NCBI RefSeq assembly: GCF_003931795.1
Contig: NZ_CP034234.1
Span: forward strand, 1,364,001 to 1,428,000
Direction: 5' to 3'
Length of the DNA: 64,000 bases
Source: Erysipelothrix piscisicarius
GTDB taxonomy: Bacteria; Bacillota_I; Bacilli_A; Erysipelotrichales; Erysipelotrichaceae
This document shows, in pieces, positions 17,590 to 29,878 of this stretch; the first letter of the stretch is position 1, and each line of letters starts with the position of its first letter. The position numbers and the translations under genes were made by a program. Under the pieces are notes generated by a model. The model worked only from the letters and a program-made list of their open reading frames with translations, had not been told where the DNA came from and ran no database searches.

Positions 17590-18045
17590 TGTTATCTTAT
17601 CATTCTTTTTTTGATAATCAATAACTTCAAACAAAATAACATAATTTTCTTTCATATTATCATGATTACTTTACAGTGATTGATTGTTTACTAGATGAAA
17701 AAATTCAATAATTTTAGGTACATACCTTTTTGATTAGCTACATCATTGAAATGATACTTTAATCCTTTAGTCGCAAGTCTTGTAGGTAGTTTTGAACATA
17801 ATCTGTACCGTGTTTAAAATTAATTACCTGCATTAGACGACCATCCATCTTTGCATCTAATTTTTTCTCAACTTCTCAACCATTATTATCTGCCTTTGAT
17901 ATAACATGAACCTATTTTTTATCTCTTGATTTGATAGGTCAACCACGAATTACGAAAACTGACAAGATTAAAGTCACGCTTGGGGAATATAATTATGTTG
18001 ACTTTGTAATTTTTGCTTATTTATTTAGCTGTGATATTATTGTAG
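17590..18045. pseudogene. non-coding, decayed region with a possible DUF2188-like remnant
   Basis: No intact gene lies between the NYN gene and 18102. On minus, a frame ending near 17762 reads (with stops as asterisks) PIKSRDKK*VHVISK, then ADNNG*EVEKKLDAKMDG, VINFKHGTDYV and QNYLQDLRLKD*. The VHVISKADNNG(W)EVEKK part resembles the opening of short DUF2188 proteins (HVVP...GGW.VK). Each stop can be explained by one C:G to T:A change. There is no start codon with a ribosome site. The strand assignment and family are weak inferences. Confidence 0.35.
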
Positions 18046-18101
18046 ATAGAGTATACGTGTAAAATTTTATTTGTTTTTGCTTTTATTAAAAGGAGGGGAA
18101 C

Positions 18102-19028
18102 ATGGCGGTTATTCGTAAGAATAAAGGAAATAGCATTTTAGAATTTCGAAAAGATTACACAATTTTAAATGTTTCTACAACGGACTTTGATTATTTCTAT
18201 GGAAAAATAATTAGAATTCAAGCTAAAAAATATAGAGACTTTAACCTAGTCTCCGAATTTGATCAATTTATCAATCCCGGTGAGTCTATTAACCCATATA
18301 TTACCCAAAATACAGGAATCACAAATGAGATGGTTCAAGATATGCCTCTCATACATACCATTGCACCAGAATTTCTTAACTATATAAAAGATGACATTAT
18401 CGTAGGACACAACATAAATTTCGATATTAACTTTTTATATGATTCGTTTATCGATTCAAACATAAATATTTCCAATGATTTCATTGATACACTCAGACTT
18501 TCGCGAATCATTGTCCGAGATTTATCAAATCATAAACTGAATACACTCGTCGACTACTTTAACATAAACGATAGTTTTAATCGTACATTCTCAACCGAAT
18601 ATCGAAACAAGATATATCTAGAATTATATAAAACAAATATTCGTGAAAATTCCATAAATAATTATCTTCAAGCGAAAAAGAAAAAGCAATGTAGTAAAAG
18701 TACAGATTTCTCATTAATTCGTTCAAAACTCAACAACGAGGATATCGATGACTCTAATCTCTTTTTCGGTAAGCATGTTTGTATCACAGGAAAATTGATC
18801 TACTCAACAAAAGCCGAACTCTATCAAGCACTCGCAAATCTTGGTGCGAAAATTCAAAATAACGTCACAAAAGATACTGATTATTTAATTCTTGGCGATC
18901 TAAATTACCAACATCAAATATATGGCACAAAATCAATAAAACATTTAAAAGGCGAGAAAATGATAAGAGAAGTTTCTAATTTAGAAATACTCACTGAAGT
19001 AAGCACTCGAGAACTCATTAATTCATGA
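18102..19028 (+). CDS. DnaQ-like exonuclease fold plus BRCT domain, catalytic motifs degenerate
   Basis: The 308-residue protein has a DEDD-family exonuclease-like domain (about 20-185) and a C-terminal BRCT domain (about 220-300; GKHVCITGKLIYSTKAEL, ALANLGAKIQNNVTKDTDYLI). Exo II is intact (VGHNINFDINFLY), but Exo I, normally D-I-E-T-T-G, reads NVSTTD, and the Exo III H-x4-D region reads NRTFSTEYRN. Three of the four metal-binding acidic/His positions therefore seem lost, so nuclease activity is doubtful. AAGGAGG precedes the ATG. It is AT-rich and sits among decayed genes. Confidence 0.8.
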   Translation: MAVIRKNKGNSILEFRKDYTILNVSTTDFDYFYGKIIRIQAKKYRDFNLVSEFDQFINPGESINPYITQNTGITNEMVQDMPLIHTIAPEFLNYIKDDIIVGHNINFDINFLYDSFIDSNINISNDFIDTLRLSRIIVRDLSNHKLNTLVDYFNINDSFNRTFSTEYRNKIYLELYKTNIRENSINNYLQAKKKKQCSKSTDFSLIRSKLNNEDIDDSNLFFGKHVCITGKLIYSTKAELYQALANLGAKIQNNVTKDTDYLILGDLNYQHQIYGTKSIKHLKGEKMIREVSNLEILTEVSTRELINS

Positions 19029-19234
19029 CTATAAGGATTATTTTCTAAAAATTTTTAAATAATATTAATCAAAACTTCAAAATGATATGAAATAATTATA
19101 TCAACGAAGACATCTTTACGAATTGAAACGTTTTACGCATATTTGCGCTTCTTGATAATAAGGTTTTTTTATTTCTAATTTGGTATCAAACGCATAAAAG
19201 CAAGATACAAGCCAAAAAAAGGAGGAAAAATGGA

Positions 19235-19741
19235 ATGAATAAAATAAAAAAAGCATTTTATAAAAAATGATGGTTTTGGCTGATTGTTATTGTATTTATA
19301 GGCGGTATTGGATCACAGTTAGGAAATAGTGACAGGGATAAAAACAATGTTCCTCAAAAGAAAGAATTCTATGAAATTGGAGAGGTTGTGGAGACAGACG
19401 AATATACATTCGTCGTTAATTCAGTTAGGGAAATGGAACCCTTTGAATATGCAGCACCTAAAGAAGGTAAAATAATAGTGGCCGTAGATGCAACATTCAC
19501 CAGTAAAACCGACAAAGAAGTACACATCACTGCACTCAATAATGTGATAAAAGATGCAGATGGAAGATCTGCGGATATCTATTTATTCGGAGATAACGAT
19601 GGTGGACTTGGCGGAAGTGTGATGGCCCACGAAAAACTAAGTGGTGAATCTGCATTTGAAGTAAATCCCGAAGGAGACCTATATTTCTATTTTGAGACTT
19701 CAGTTATCGGTGGCGATAAGATTAAAGTTAAGATTAGATAA
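19235..19741 (+). pseudogene. membrane-anchored DUF4352-like protein with in-frame TGA
   Basis: From the ATG at 19235 (GGAGG 9 bases upstream) the frame reads MNKIKKAFYKK, then TGA (19268-19270), then WFWLIVIVFIGGIGSQLG, a membrane anchor, and an extracellular beta-rich domain ending at 19741 (FVVNSVREMEPFEYAA, IIVAVDATFTSKTDKEVHI). Such proteins usually begin with K-K-W-W-F-W, so TGG to TGA is the likely change. The downstream part alone can start only at GTG 19388 without a ribosome site and would lack its anchor. Most likely a recent pseudogene; the domain assignment is by pattern only. Confidence 0.7.
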
Positions 19742-19765
19742 GCCATTTGATAAATATAATATCTT

Positions 19766-19800
19766 GAAAGCACCCTCGCATTGTAGTGGGTGCTTTCATT
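19766..19800 (+). terminator. terminator after the DUF4352-like gene
   Basis: GAAAGCACCC and GGGTGCTTTC (10 bp, perfect) flank a 12-base loop, followed by ATTTCTT. Confidence 0.75.
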
Positions 19801-19862
19801 TCTTAATATTCATTAACATTTTATTAAGAATACCTAATTCTTAGTTTCATTTGGGTGGAGCT

Positions 19863-19973
19863 TGTTATAATTTTGATGTAGCGATGCATGTCTTTCTCCA
19901 TGAAAATAAGTTATCATCTGTACAATCGTTACAAACAAGACTCAAGTTCTCATACAGGCTCGAGTCTTTTTTA
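19863..19973 (+). ncRNA. candidate small RNA with extended -10 promoter and terminator
   Basis: TGTTATAAT (TG at 19863-19864, TATAAT at 19866-19871) is an extended -10 with no good -35. About 95 bases downstream AAGACTCAAG/CTCGAGTCTT is followed by six T (19937-19972). No ribosome site or convincing gene lies between. The predicted transcript is about 19878-19973. It could also be a leaky terminator ahead of the next small gene. Confidence 0.4.
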
Positions 19974-20002
19974 TGTTACAATCCTCTTAGGGGGATGGAA
20001 AT

Positions 20003-20200
20003 ATGAAACAATCGATCATTAAGCATCAAAAGATGCTTTTAAGTTTTATCGCTTTTATTTTGGGATTATCTTTATCAAGGCTTCCACAAATAATTCGAAC
20101 AGGCGTTTTTTGGTTTATGCTTGCTTATGGTATTTACGTTATCTATGATGCAATTCAAATTCAGAAAACGATTAAAGATAAATCAAACAAAAAAGCGTGA
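20003..20200 (+). CDS. small two-helix membrane protein, function unknown
   Basis: The 65-residue protein has two hydrophobic segments (about 12-28 and 33-50) and a lysine-rich C-terminus (KTIKDKSNKKA). AGGGGG lies 8 bases before the ATG. I recognise no family. It ends at a terminator and is probably monocistronic. Confidence 0.6.
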   Translation: MKQSIIKHQKMLLSFIAFILGLSLSRLPQIIRTGVFWFMLAYGIYVIYDAIQIQKTIKDKSNKKA

Positions 20201-20216
20201 ATCCTCACGTTTTTTC
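20189..20216 (+). terminator. terminator after the small membrane protein gene
   Basis: AAAAAAGCGTGA-ATCC-TCACGTTTTTT, overlapping the stop codon of the gene. Confidence 0.8.
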
Positions 20217-20293
20217 TATTAAAGCATTATGTTATCTTGCGTGAATTTCATAAACCCTTTCCCAAGAATGATATAATAATCGTAGGTGATAAT

Positions 20294-21022
20294 ATGGAAA
20301 ACATACGACACGATCTTGAACATCGAGGATATCTCGACTTAAATATCGTGACACAGTGTGCAGACTTAAGTGATGACGCATTGGTAAAACAATTAAATGC
20401 GAAAACTGCACAAGAACGCACGGCAGCTGTCCATGTCGGTGCAAGAAGATGGAATTATGAACCCTGGTTTGTTGATTTGCTCTTGAAGCAATTAATGAAT
20501 GAAAAAGCGCTCTATACACGACTTGAAATATGTCGTGTTTTAGAAGGTGGCAATAATGATGTCGCCGCTGCGATGATGCCCTATCTTGGAGAGATTGGGC
20601 ACAATCAACATCAAAACATCCCAAAGGCAGTCTCGCGTAAACGAAGCTATCCTTTACCGCGTGATATCATTGCACGTACATTGGGTAATATGAATGCCGC
20701 AATTCTATACACAATGATTGATTCCTTAGGTTCGCTCTCACAACATCAAGTCAGTGAGTTTGTTGATGCTTACGGTTATTTTATTTCAAAGCATCCTCAT
20801 TTGGCGACACAAGCACACTTAAATGTCATCGAATATCTCATCAATACTTACGCAGATGATGATTTAATTCTTTGGAAATGCATGCAATGTCTTTCAGTAT
20901 TTCCACTTGATCGTGCGCTCGAAATTTTAAACAGCCAGTACTTAACCTGCGACCATCCGACGATTCAGTCCGAAATTAAACGCAGTATCCATCAAATTTC
21001 ACGAAAAAGAGAAGCTATTTAG
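20294..21022 (+). CDS. HEAT-repeat-like helical protein, function unknown
   Basis: A 242-residue all-helical soluble protein whose segments (ALYTRLEICRVLEGGNNDVAAAMMPYL, YPLPRDIIARTLGNM, LILWKCMQCLSVFPLDRALEIL) look like HEAT/armadillo repeats. Such proteins are usually scaffolds; no partner is evident. The start is the ATG at 20294 preceded by TAGGTG; an earlier ATG at 20237 has no ribosome site. Its last codons form one arm of the terminator shared with the convergent gene. Confidence 0.65.
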   Translation: MENIRHDLEHRGYLDLNIVTQCADLSDDALVKQLNAKTAQERTAAVHVGARRWNYEPWFVDLLLKQLMNEKALYTRLEICRVLEGGNNDVAAAMMPYLGEIGHNQHQNIPKAVSRKRSYPLPRDIIARTLGNMNAAILYTMIDSLGSLSQHQVSEFVDAYGYFISKHPHLATQAHLNVIEYLINTYADDDLILWKCMQCLSVFPLDRALEILNSQYLTCDHPTIQSEIKRSIHQISRKREAI

Positions 21023-21033
21023 CTTCTCTTTTT
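21004..21033. terminator. bidirectional terminator overlapping two stop codons
   Basis: AAAAAGAGAAGCTA and its complement pair almost perfectly. The arms encode the C-termini KREAI (plus gene) and KREAK (minus gene). Confidence 0.85.
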
Positions 21034-21581
21034 GTATAGGGTTCCAGTTGGAAAAAGTAGCGATGTTTATGAGCGTATGCCTCAAGTTGGCAAATCCCTT
21101 GATACACCCCTTCATCCGATGCATCTTCCGTTACCGTCTGAAATAGCCCAATCTTTGGATTTTGCTTACGTTCATGAGCCATCGCTTTCTGAAACCAACC
21201 TTTGATGCGTTCAGGGGTAGAAGTACAGTAAATAATATCCATAATTTGTTCCCGTACCGTTTCGAAATCATCATTTTCTTGCGAGGCGAGCATCCGACCC
21301 AGAGTTCGAGCTTTGGTATCATCAATTTCTTGACATAAAAATTTAGTCGAATACCAAAGATGATAAACATCAGACCAAGTACACAATGATGTCTCCTTAA
21401 CATAATCAATGGTTTTTACACGACGAACCACATCCCATGATTTCAAATCTGATTGTACCGTTTCAGATGTCACAGTAATGCCTTTATGAGGAAAATTCGC
21501 AACCCAGATAAAACGATCTGCTTCTTGAACTAAAATCGAATTGGGGATAATCCCTTCTAGTAAATAAATCGGCTCTTTCAT
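21015..21581 (-). CDS. uncharacterised 188-aa protein
   Basis: I do not recognise this protein. It is soluble, with a beta-rich start (IYLLEGIIPNSILVQEADRFIWVANF) and a helical C-terminal half (TKARTLGRMLASQENDDFETV). It starts 7 bases after the CPBP protease gene, so the two are probably co-transcribed. Confidence 0.6.
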   Translation of the reverse strand: MKEPIYLLEGIIPNSILVQEADRFIWVANFPHKGITVTSETVQSDLKSWDVVRRVKTIDYVKETSLCTWSDVYHLWYSTKFLCQEIDDTKARTLGRMLASQENDDFETVREQIMDIIYCTSTPERIKGWFQKAMAHERKQNPKIGLFQTVTEDASDEGVYQGICQLEAYAHKHRYFFQLEPYTKREAK

Positions 21582-21588
21582 GTTTGAA

Positions 21589-22362
21589 TTAGACTGCGAA
21601 AATCGCGACTACGCCCAATGTATTCCAAATCATATGTAAATACATTGCAGCTTTGATGCTGTTTGTCTTTTCATAGATATATGCGAAAAATGCTCCCATT
21701 CCTGCATAAATTATAAGATTAAACATCATCACCCATTGCCCAGTCACAAGTTCCGTCGTAAGATGCATCAAGCCAAACAAAATCGAGCTTACTGCATAGG
21801 CTGCAAAGCGGTTTTTATGAATCAACTTGCGGAAAATTAATCCTCGGAAGAGCAGTTCTTCTTTAATTGGACCAGCAACAACCGCAAAAACAAAATACAT
21901 AGGGAATCCAATCCCTTTCATTGCAATCAGCACTTCTTGATTAATCGGTTGACTGGATCCACCCAGTGTTTCAATAAGCATTGCCACCAATGGACTTACA
22001 ATAAAATTCGCAAAAACCATTACTACAAAATAGAAACCGACCTTCCGTAATATGTGTATACGTGTTAATGGGTTTGGAAACGTACGTGCCTCCTTGATTA
22101 ATGGTAAATTAATCCATAATAAAATTACCGTAGTTAACAACATCATTACAATGGGCGTAAACGCAGTCATGTTTATTTCTTGAACCATTTTCATCTCAAT
22201 AAACACCCCGACAAATGCATCTGAAAATGTCGATAAAATAAAAATGGAAAGCACACTCCAAAATAATCGTTTTCCTTTTAAAGGGGATTCAATGTCCCCA
22301 ATCCCAACCTCGTGGTTAACCGTCTCACCGTAGAAAATATCTTCTCTGTAATCCATTGACAT
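21589..22362 (-). CDS. CPBP family intramembrane glutamic endopeptidase
   Basis: The 257-residue protein has about seven membrane helices and the CPBP (CAAX protease/bacteriocin-processing) motifs: PIKEELLFRGLIF (the EEXXXR motif) and SILFGLMHL (FxxxH), with a third motif around MIWNTLG. In bacteria these act on peptides, bacteriocins or signalling substrates; some confer bacteriocin immunity. GAGG upstream of the ATG. The partner gene downstream is unknown. Confidence 0.88.
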   Translation of the reverse strand: MSMDYREDIFYGETVNHEVGIGDIESPLKGKRLFWSVLSIFILSTFSDAFVGVFIEMKMVQEINMTAFTPIVMMLLTTVILLWINLPLIKEARTFPNPLTRIHILRKVGFYFVVMVFANFIVSPLVAMLIETLGGSSQPINQEVLIAMKGIGFPMYFVFAVVAGPIKEELLFRGLIFRKLIHKNRFAAYAVSSILFGLMHLTTELVTGQWVMMFNLIIYAGMGAFFAYIYEKTNSIKAAMYLHMIWNTLGVVAIFAV

Positions 22363-22450
22363 ACATCCTCCTCAAAATTACTTGCTTTAATTATACCTTA
22401 ATTTAGCTCATTAATTCATCCTTCATGAACCGACGCTCTTGGGAGCAATA

Positions 22451-22474
22451 AAAAAATGCACCTAAGGTGCATTT
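22451..22474 (-). terminator. terminator of the GNAT gene
   Basis: Reading minus, AAATGCACCT-TAGGTGCATTT followed by T-rich sequence, overlapping the stop codon. Confidence 0.8.
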
Positions 22475-22817
22475 AAGAAACCTGAAAGGCACACTCCGAG
22501 GATAAACGCACCTCGTCATTGCATCCGATTAACGTCTTACACATCGCAACCATTTCAGTTGCGTATCCATTCCCTCGAAACGCTTCCTCGACATAAATCA
22601 TTTGAAGTCGTGCGTGATTCTTATTAAAGGAATCTTTTTGAATGTGCGCAAACCCTGCTGGAAAGCCACAATCATATTTAATAACAAAAACATCTTGATC
22701 TGAATTTAGTTGTTCTTGTATTACGGCATGCCGATGTTCGTAAGAACAATCAGTCTCACACATAATGCTTAGATATACCAATTCTTCAAGTTGTTCTGGG
22801 GTACCAAGACAAATCAT
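22473..22817 (-). CDS. short GNAT acetyltransferase, probably C-terminally truncated
   Basis: A 114-residue GNAT-fold protein with the acetyl-CoA loop in YVEEAFRGNGYATEMVAMC. It stops at VRLSSECAFQVS, where relatives continue for some 25-30 residues (the last two strands, usually with F-Y-x-x-x-G-F). The stop is at the edge of a terminator hairpin. The start is the ATG at 22815-22817, 6 bases after GGAGGAT. Substrate unknown; a degraded copy is possible. Confidence 0.65.
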   Translation of the reverse strand: MICLGTPEQLEELVYLSIMCETDCSYEHRHAVIQEQLNSDQDVFVIKYDCGFPAGFAHIQKDSFNKNHARLQMIYVEEAFRGNGYATEMVAMCKTLIGCNDEVRLSSECAFQVS

Positions 22818-22988
22818 TACGACATCCTCCATAAACCTATCTTATCGTATTCATGGTCATGTGTCATGAAAATTAAATGAGCGTTTATGTAACGGCGCTC
22901 ACAACCGTAACACCATAACGCGGTCGCGTATCAATGTCAATTATTTCAAGCATTTCTAATAAAAAATATCGTTTTTACGACGGTGCGT

Positions 22989-22996
22989 GCTATACT
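22989..22996 (+). promoter_or_regulatory. extended -10 promoter of the DUF1275 gene
   Basis: TGCTATACT stands about 25 bases before the ATG; no clear -35. Confidence 0.4.
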
Positions 22997-23020
22997 AAAA
23001 ACAGTAAAAAGAGGTGTACT

Positions 23021-23671
23021 ATGAAATCAATCGATCTTCAACACGAGAACAGTCGTTTCGCATATGTTTTTTCATTTATTTCCGGTTATTTAGATGTTTT
23101 AGGAATCCTTGCCATTGGTGGTGTATTCCTGTCTTTTATGAGTGGTAACTCAACCCGCTTAGGGATTCATTTGATTAACCAAGAATGGATTGAAGTTCTT
23201 CGCTATGTTTTGGTACTCATTTCCTTTGTTCTAGGATCTTTTATCGGTAACCTTTTCTGCACTGGTAGTCATGCGCAATCCATCAAAAAAATTTTAGAAC
23301 TTGATATCCTCTGTTTGGTCGTCGCTCTGGCGTTTCAATTTACCACCTATCAAACGTGGAGTTTTCCCCTCAGAAGTTTTGCGATGGGAATTCAAAACAA
23401 GGCCCAAGTTGAAGTTAATAACGCAACAATTGGGAAAGGATTTATGACCGGAGTGCTTTATGGTATTGGTGAAGCGTTTGCGCGCTTTGTACGCAAAGAG
23501 ACGAGCTGGCATGAAGTATCAACATTAATTCTAACATGGTTCTTATTTTTTTTAGGCGCCATGACGTCAACCTGTCTACTCTGTTTCATCAATGCTACGC
23601 TTGCATTAGGATTGATTGTTGGTTTTATATGTTTCATTTATCTTAGTTTTTGTTTCTATCATCAACACTAA
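23021..23671 (+). CDS. YoaK-like DUF1275 family membrane protein
   Basis: The 216-residue protein has six hydrophobic helices and the family pattern: FSFISGYLDVLGILAIGGVFLSFMSGNSTRLG in the first third, and later FAMGIQNKAQVEV with NNATIGKGFMTG. Transporter-like, but no substrate is known. The start is the ATG at 23021 after GAGGTG; the longer frame upstream includes the promoter. Confidence 0.88.
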   Translation: MKSIDLQHENSRFAYVFSFISGYLDVLGILAIGGVFLSFMSGNSTRLGIHLINQEWIEVLRYVLVLISFVLGSFIGNLFCTGSHAQSIKKILELDILCLVVALAFQFTTYQTWSFPLRSFAMGIQNKAQVEVNNATIGKGFMTGVLYGIGEAFARFVRKETSWHEVSTLILTWFLFFLGAMTSTCLLCFINATLALGLIVGFICFIYLSFCFYHQH

Positions 23672-23677
23672 AAAGAG

Positions 23678-23689
23678 CCACCGAGGTGG
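23678..23689. repeat. left copy of CCACCGAGGTGG flanking the IS remnant
   Basis: This 12-base palindromic core is identical to 24278-24289. Joined across the insertion it would restore a terminator, AAAAAGAGCCACC-GAG-GTGGCTCTTTTT. Confidence 0.8.
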
Positions 23690-24277
23690 AGGTGTCAAAC
23701 AAAAGTAGACATTAATAAAACACTAGAAACCCTTATCCATTTTATATTGGGTAGGGGTTTTGTAATTTAAACAGTAAGCAGGTCTTTCAAAATTAAAATA
23801 ATGTACATATTCTTCGATAAAATTTTCAAAGTTATCTACGGACCAGTATTGATAATCACACGCCATTTCTGCTTTAATCCACCCATTTAATGATTCGATA
23901 ATTGGATTATCTGTAGGTGTTCCAGCTCGCGACATAGATCTAATTATGTTATAATTTTCATGCGCTTTAGCGAAAGCTTTAGAGTGGTAGACAGCTCCTT
24001 GATCTGTGTGAAGAATCGTGGGAGCTGTTTTTTTATTATCCTTAAGTAGCAAGGAGATCCTCGAGACACTTGTAGTAAGGCTTAGGATCACCAGTTGTAC
24101 GCGATAATGCAGAACTTATAATTTCATTGTTGAAGGTATCAACCATGAAAGTCCATTTATTATTTAATCCACCTTTGGGTCTTCCCATCATTAATACCTC
24201 CGTTTTATCTTTGATTTTATTATTACACAAAAAAAGTAGACAAGTCTTTTTTACTTGTCTACTTTTAGTTTACTACT
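23690..24277 (-). mobile_element. truncated IS3-family insertion sequence
   Basis: The 588-bp element contains only the C-terminal part of an OrfB integrase: NNKWTFMVDTFNNEIISSALSRTT, then after a one-base frameshift near 24050 LHTDQGAVYHSKAF, GTPTDNPIIESLNGWIKAE and YVHYFNFERP. OrfA and the first half of OrfB are missing. Ends are imperfect inverted repeats: AAAAGTAGAC near the left and, on the other strand, AAAAGTAGAC near the right. A further dyad GTAGACAAGT/ACTTGTCTAC (24235-24262) lies at the right end. Not capable of moving on its own. Confidence 0.85.
23723..24230 (-). pseudogene. IS3-family transposase OrfB fragment, frameshifted
   Basis: Two overlapping frames (24042-24230 and 23723-24091) belong to one integrase core. 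The first ends GDPKPYYKCLEDLL, the second continues LLKDNKKTAPTILHTDQ. Of the DDE triad, the D of HTDQG and the E of PIIESLNGW are present, and the first D is in FMVDTF. The N-terminal DNA-binding part is absent. Confidence 0.85.
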
Positions 24278-24289
24278 CCACCGAGGTGG
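24278..24289. repeat. right copy of CCACCGAGGTGG flanking the IS remnant
   Basis: Identical to 23678-23689. It continues into CTCTTTTT, the other half of the interrupted terminator downstream of clpB. Confidence 0.8.
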
Positions 24290-24295
24290 CTCTTT

Positions 24296-26851
<2,556 letters not shown>

Positions 26852-26867
26852 GCAATTCACCTCCATT

Positions 26868-26894
26868 TTAGCAATTAACTACTTAGAGTGCTAA
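26868..26894 (-). promoter_or_regulatory. degenerate CIRCE operator before clpB
   Basis: Reading minus, TTAGCACTC-N9-AATTGCTAA. The left half matches the HrcA consensus at 9 of 9, the right half at 6 of 9 (GAGTGCTAA expected). Confidence 0.65.
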
Positions 26895-26922
26895 TATTTA
26901 ATTTAAAGAAAAGTGACGTGTG

Positions 26923-28035
26923 TCACTTGAACGCTTTTTTAAAGCGGTCAAAGACACTATCACCTTTTACTTCTGTTTCTTTTAACGCTTCTAAATGTTC
27001 ACGTTGTTGACGTGATAATTTAGTTGGAACTTCTAATTTAACTTCAACATATTGGTCTCCCATACGTCCTGATCGAAGGTCTTTAACCCCTTTTTCACGA
27101 AGTCTAAATTTAGTATTAGGTTGTGTACCTGCAGGTATTGTTAATTTAACATCACCATGCACAGTTGGTACTTCAATCTCCGTACCCAATGTGGCATCGA
27201 TTACTGATAAAGGAATGTTAATATAGATGTCATTCCCCTCACGTCTGAAGTGCTTATGTGTTCCAACTACAATCTCGATAAAGAGATCGCCGTTTGGTCC
27301 ACCATTGGCGCCGCGCTCACCCTTACCAGAAACACGTAATTGTTGTCCGGTAACGATGCCCGCAGGAATTTTAATATCCACTTCGACACGCTTTGTATTA
27401 TATCCTTTACCATGACACTCGCCACATCGTTTTGTAATTGTTTTACCAGTACCACCACAGTCTGGACATGTTGCTTGAGATTGGAACACACCAAAAGGTG
27501 TACGTTGTTGCGTTACCGTTTGCCCCGTTCCACCACAACGTGAACATGTCTTGATATCATCTTTGCTGTGTGCACCCGAACCATGACACGATGTACATTC
27601 TTCATCGACATTTAAAGTCACGGATTTGTTGGCACCAAACACAGCCTCCATAAAGTCAATTCGCATACTCATAAAGCGATCTTGACCCTTCATAGGTCCA
27701 TTAGGATTACGACGTTGGCCTCCGCCTCCGCCGCCGAAGAATGAACTAAAGATATCACCGAAATCATCAAATCCACCGCTAAAGCCGCCTCCAAACCCGC
27801 CGGCTCCTTGATCAAAGGCAGCATGGCCAAACTGATCATAGTTCGCACGTTTTTGAGAATCACTAAGGACTTCATAGGCTTCTTGGACTTCTTTAAATTT
27901 AGCTTCAGCACCATCCTCTTTGTTAATATCAGGATGGTACTTCTTCGCTAACTGGCGATAGGCTTTCTTAATTTCTGCATCTGTGGCAGATTTACTTACT
28001 CCAAGTATTTCATAAAAATCTCTTTTATCTGCCAT
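26923..28035 (-). CDS. dnaJ: co-chaperone DnaJ (type I Hsp40)
   Basis: The 370-residue protein stimulates the DnaK ATPase and delivers substrates. The J domain (1-70) has the YHPD motif, followed by a Gly/Phe-rich linker (about 75-115), four zinc-binding CxxCxGxG repeats ([32 protein letters not shown]) and the two C-terminal substrate-binding domains. GGAGGTAG lies before the ATG. It is the last gene of hrcA-grpE-dnaK-dnaJ. Confidence 0.97.
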   Translation of the reverse strand: MADKRDFYEILGVSKSATDAEIKKAYRQLAKKYHPDINKEDGAEAKFKEVQEAYEVLSDSQKRANYDQFGHAAFDQGAGGFGGGFSGGFDDFGDIFSSFFGGGGGGQRRNPNGPMKGQDRFMSMRIDFMEAVFGANKSVTLNVDEECTSCHGSGAHSKDDIKTCSRCGGTGQTVTQQRTPFGVFQSQATCPDCGGTGKTITKRCGECHGKGYNTKRVEVDIKIPAGIVTGQQLRVSGKGERGANGGPNGDLFIEIVVGTHKHFRREGNDIYINIPLSVIDATLGTEIEVPTVHGDVKLTIPAGTQPNTKFRLREKGVKDLRSGRMGDQYVEVKLEVPTKLSRQQREHLEALKETEVKGDSVFDRFKKAFK

Positions 28036-28058
28036 ATCTACCTCCGAAAGTTTTTAAA

Positions 28059-29878
<1,820 letters not shown>

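Noticed and set aside
18000-18060. Plus-strand frame reading VTLGEYNYVDFVIFAYLF
   Set aside because: No start codon or ribosome site, and a stop comes shortly before; cannot be told from chance in AT-rich DNA.
16784-19741. Use of a code reading UGA as Trp
   Set aside because: The tRNA-Trp has anticodon CCA, core genes use TGA only as a stop, TAA and TAG are also found in the decayed frames, and only single sites are affected.
16439-20000. Integrated element with att sites at tRNA-Trp
   Set aside because: No integrase and no second copy of the tRNA 3' end was seen in the window.
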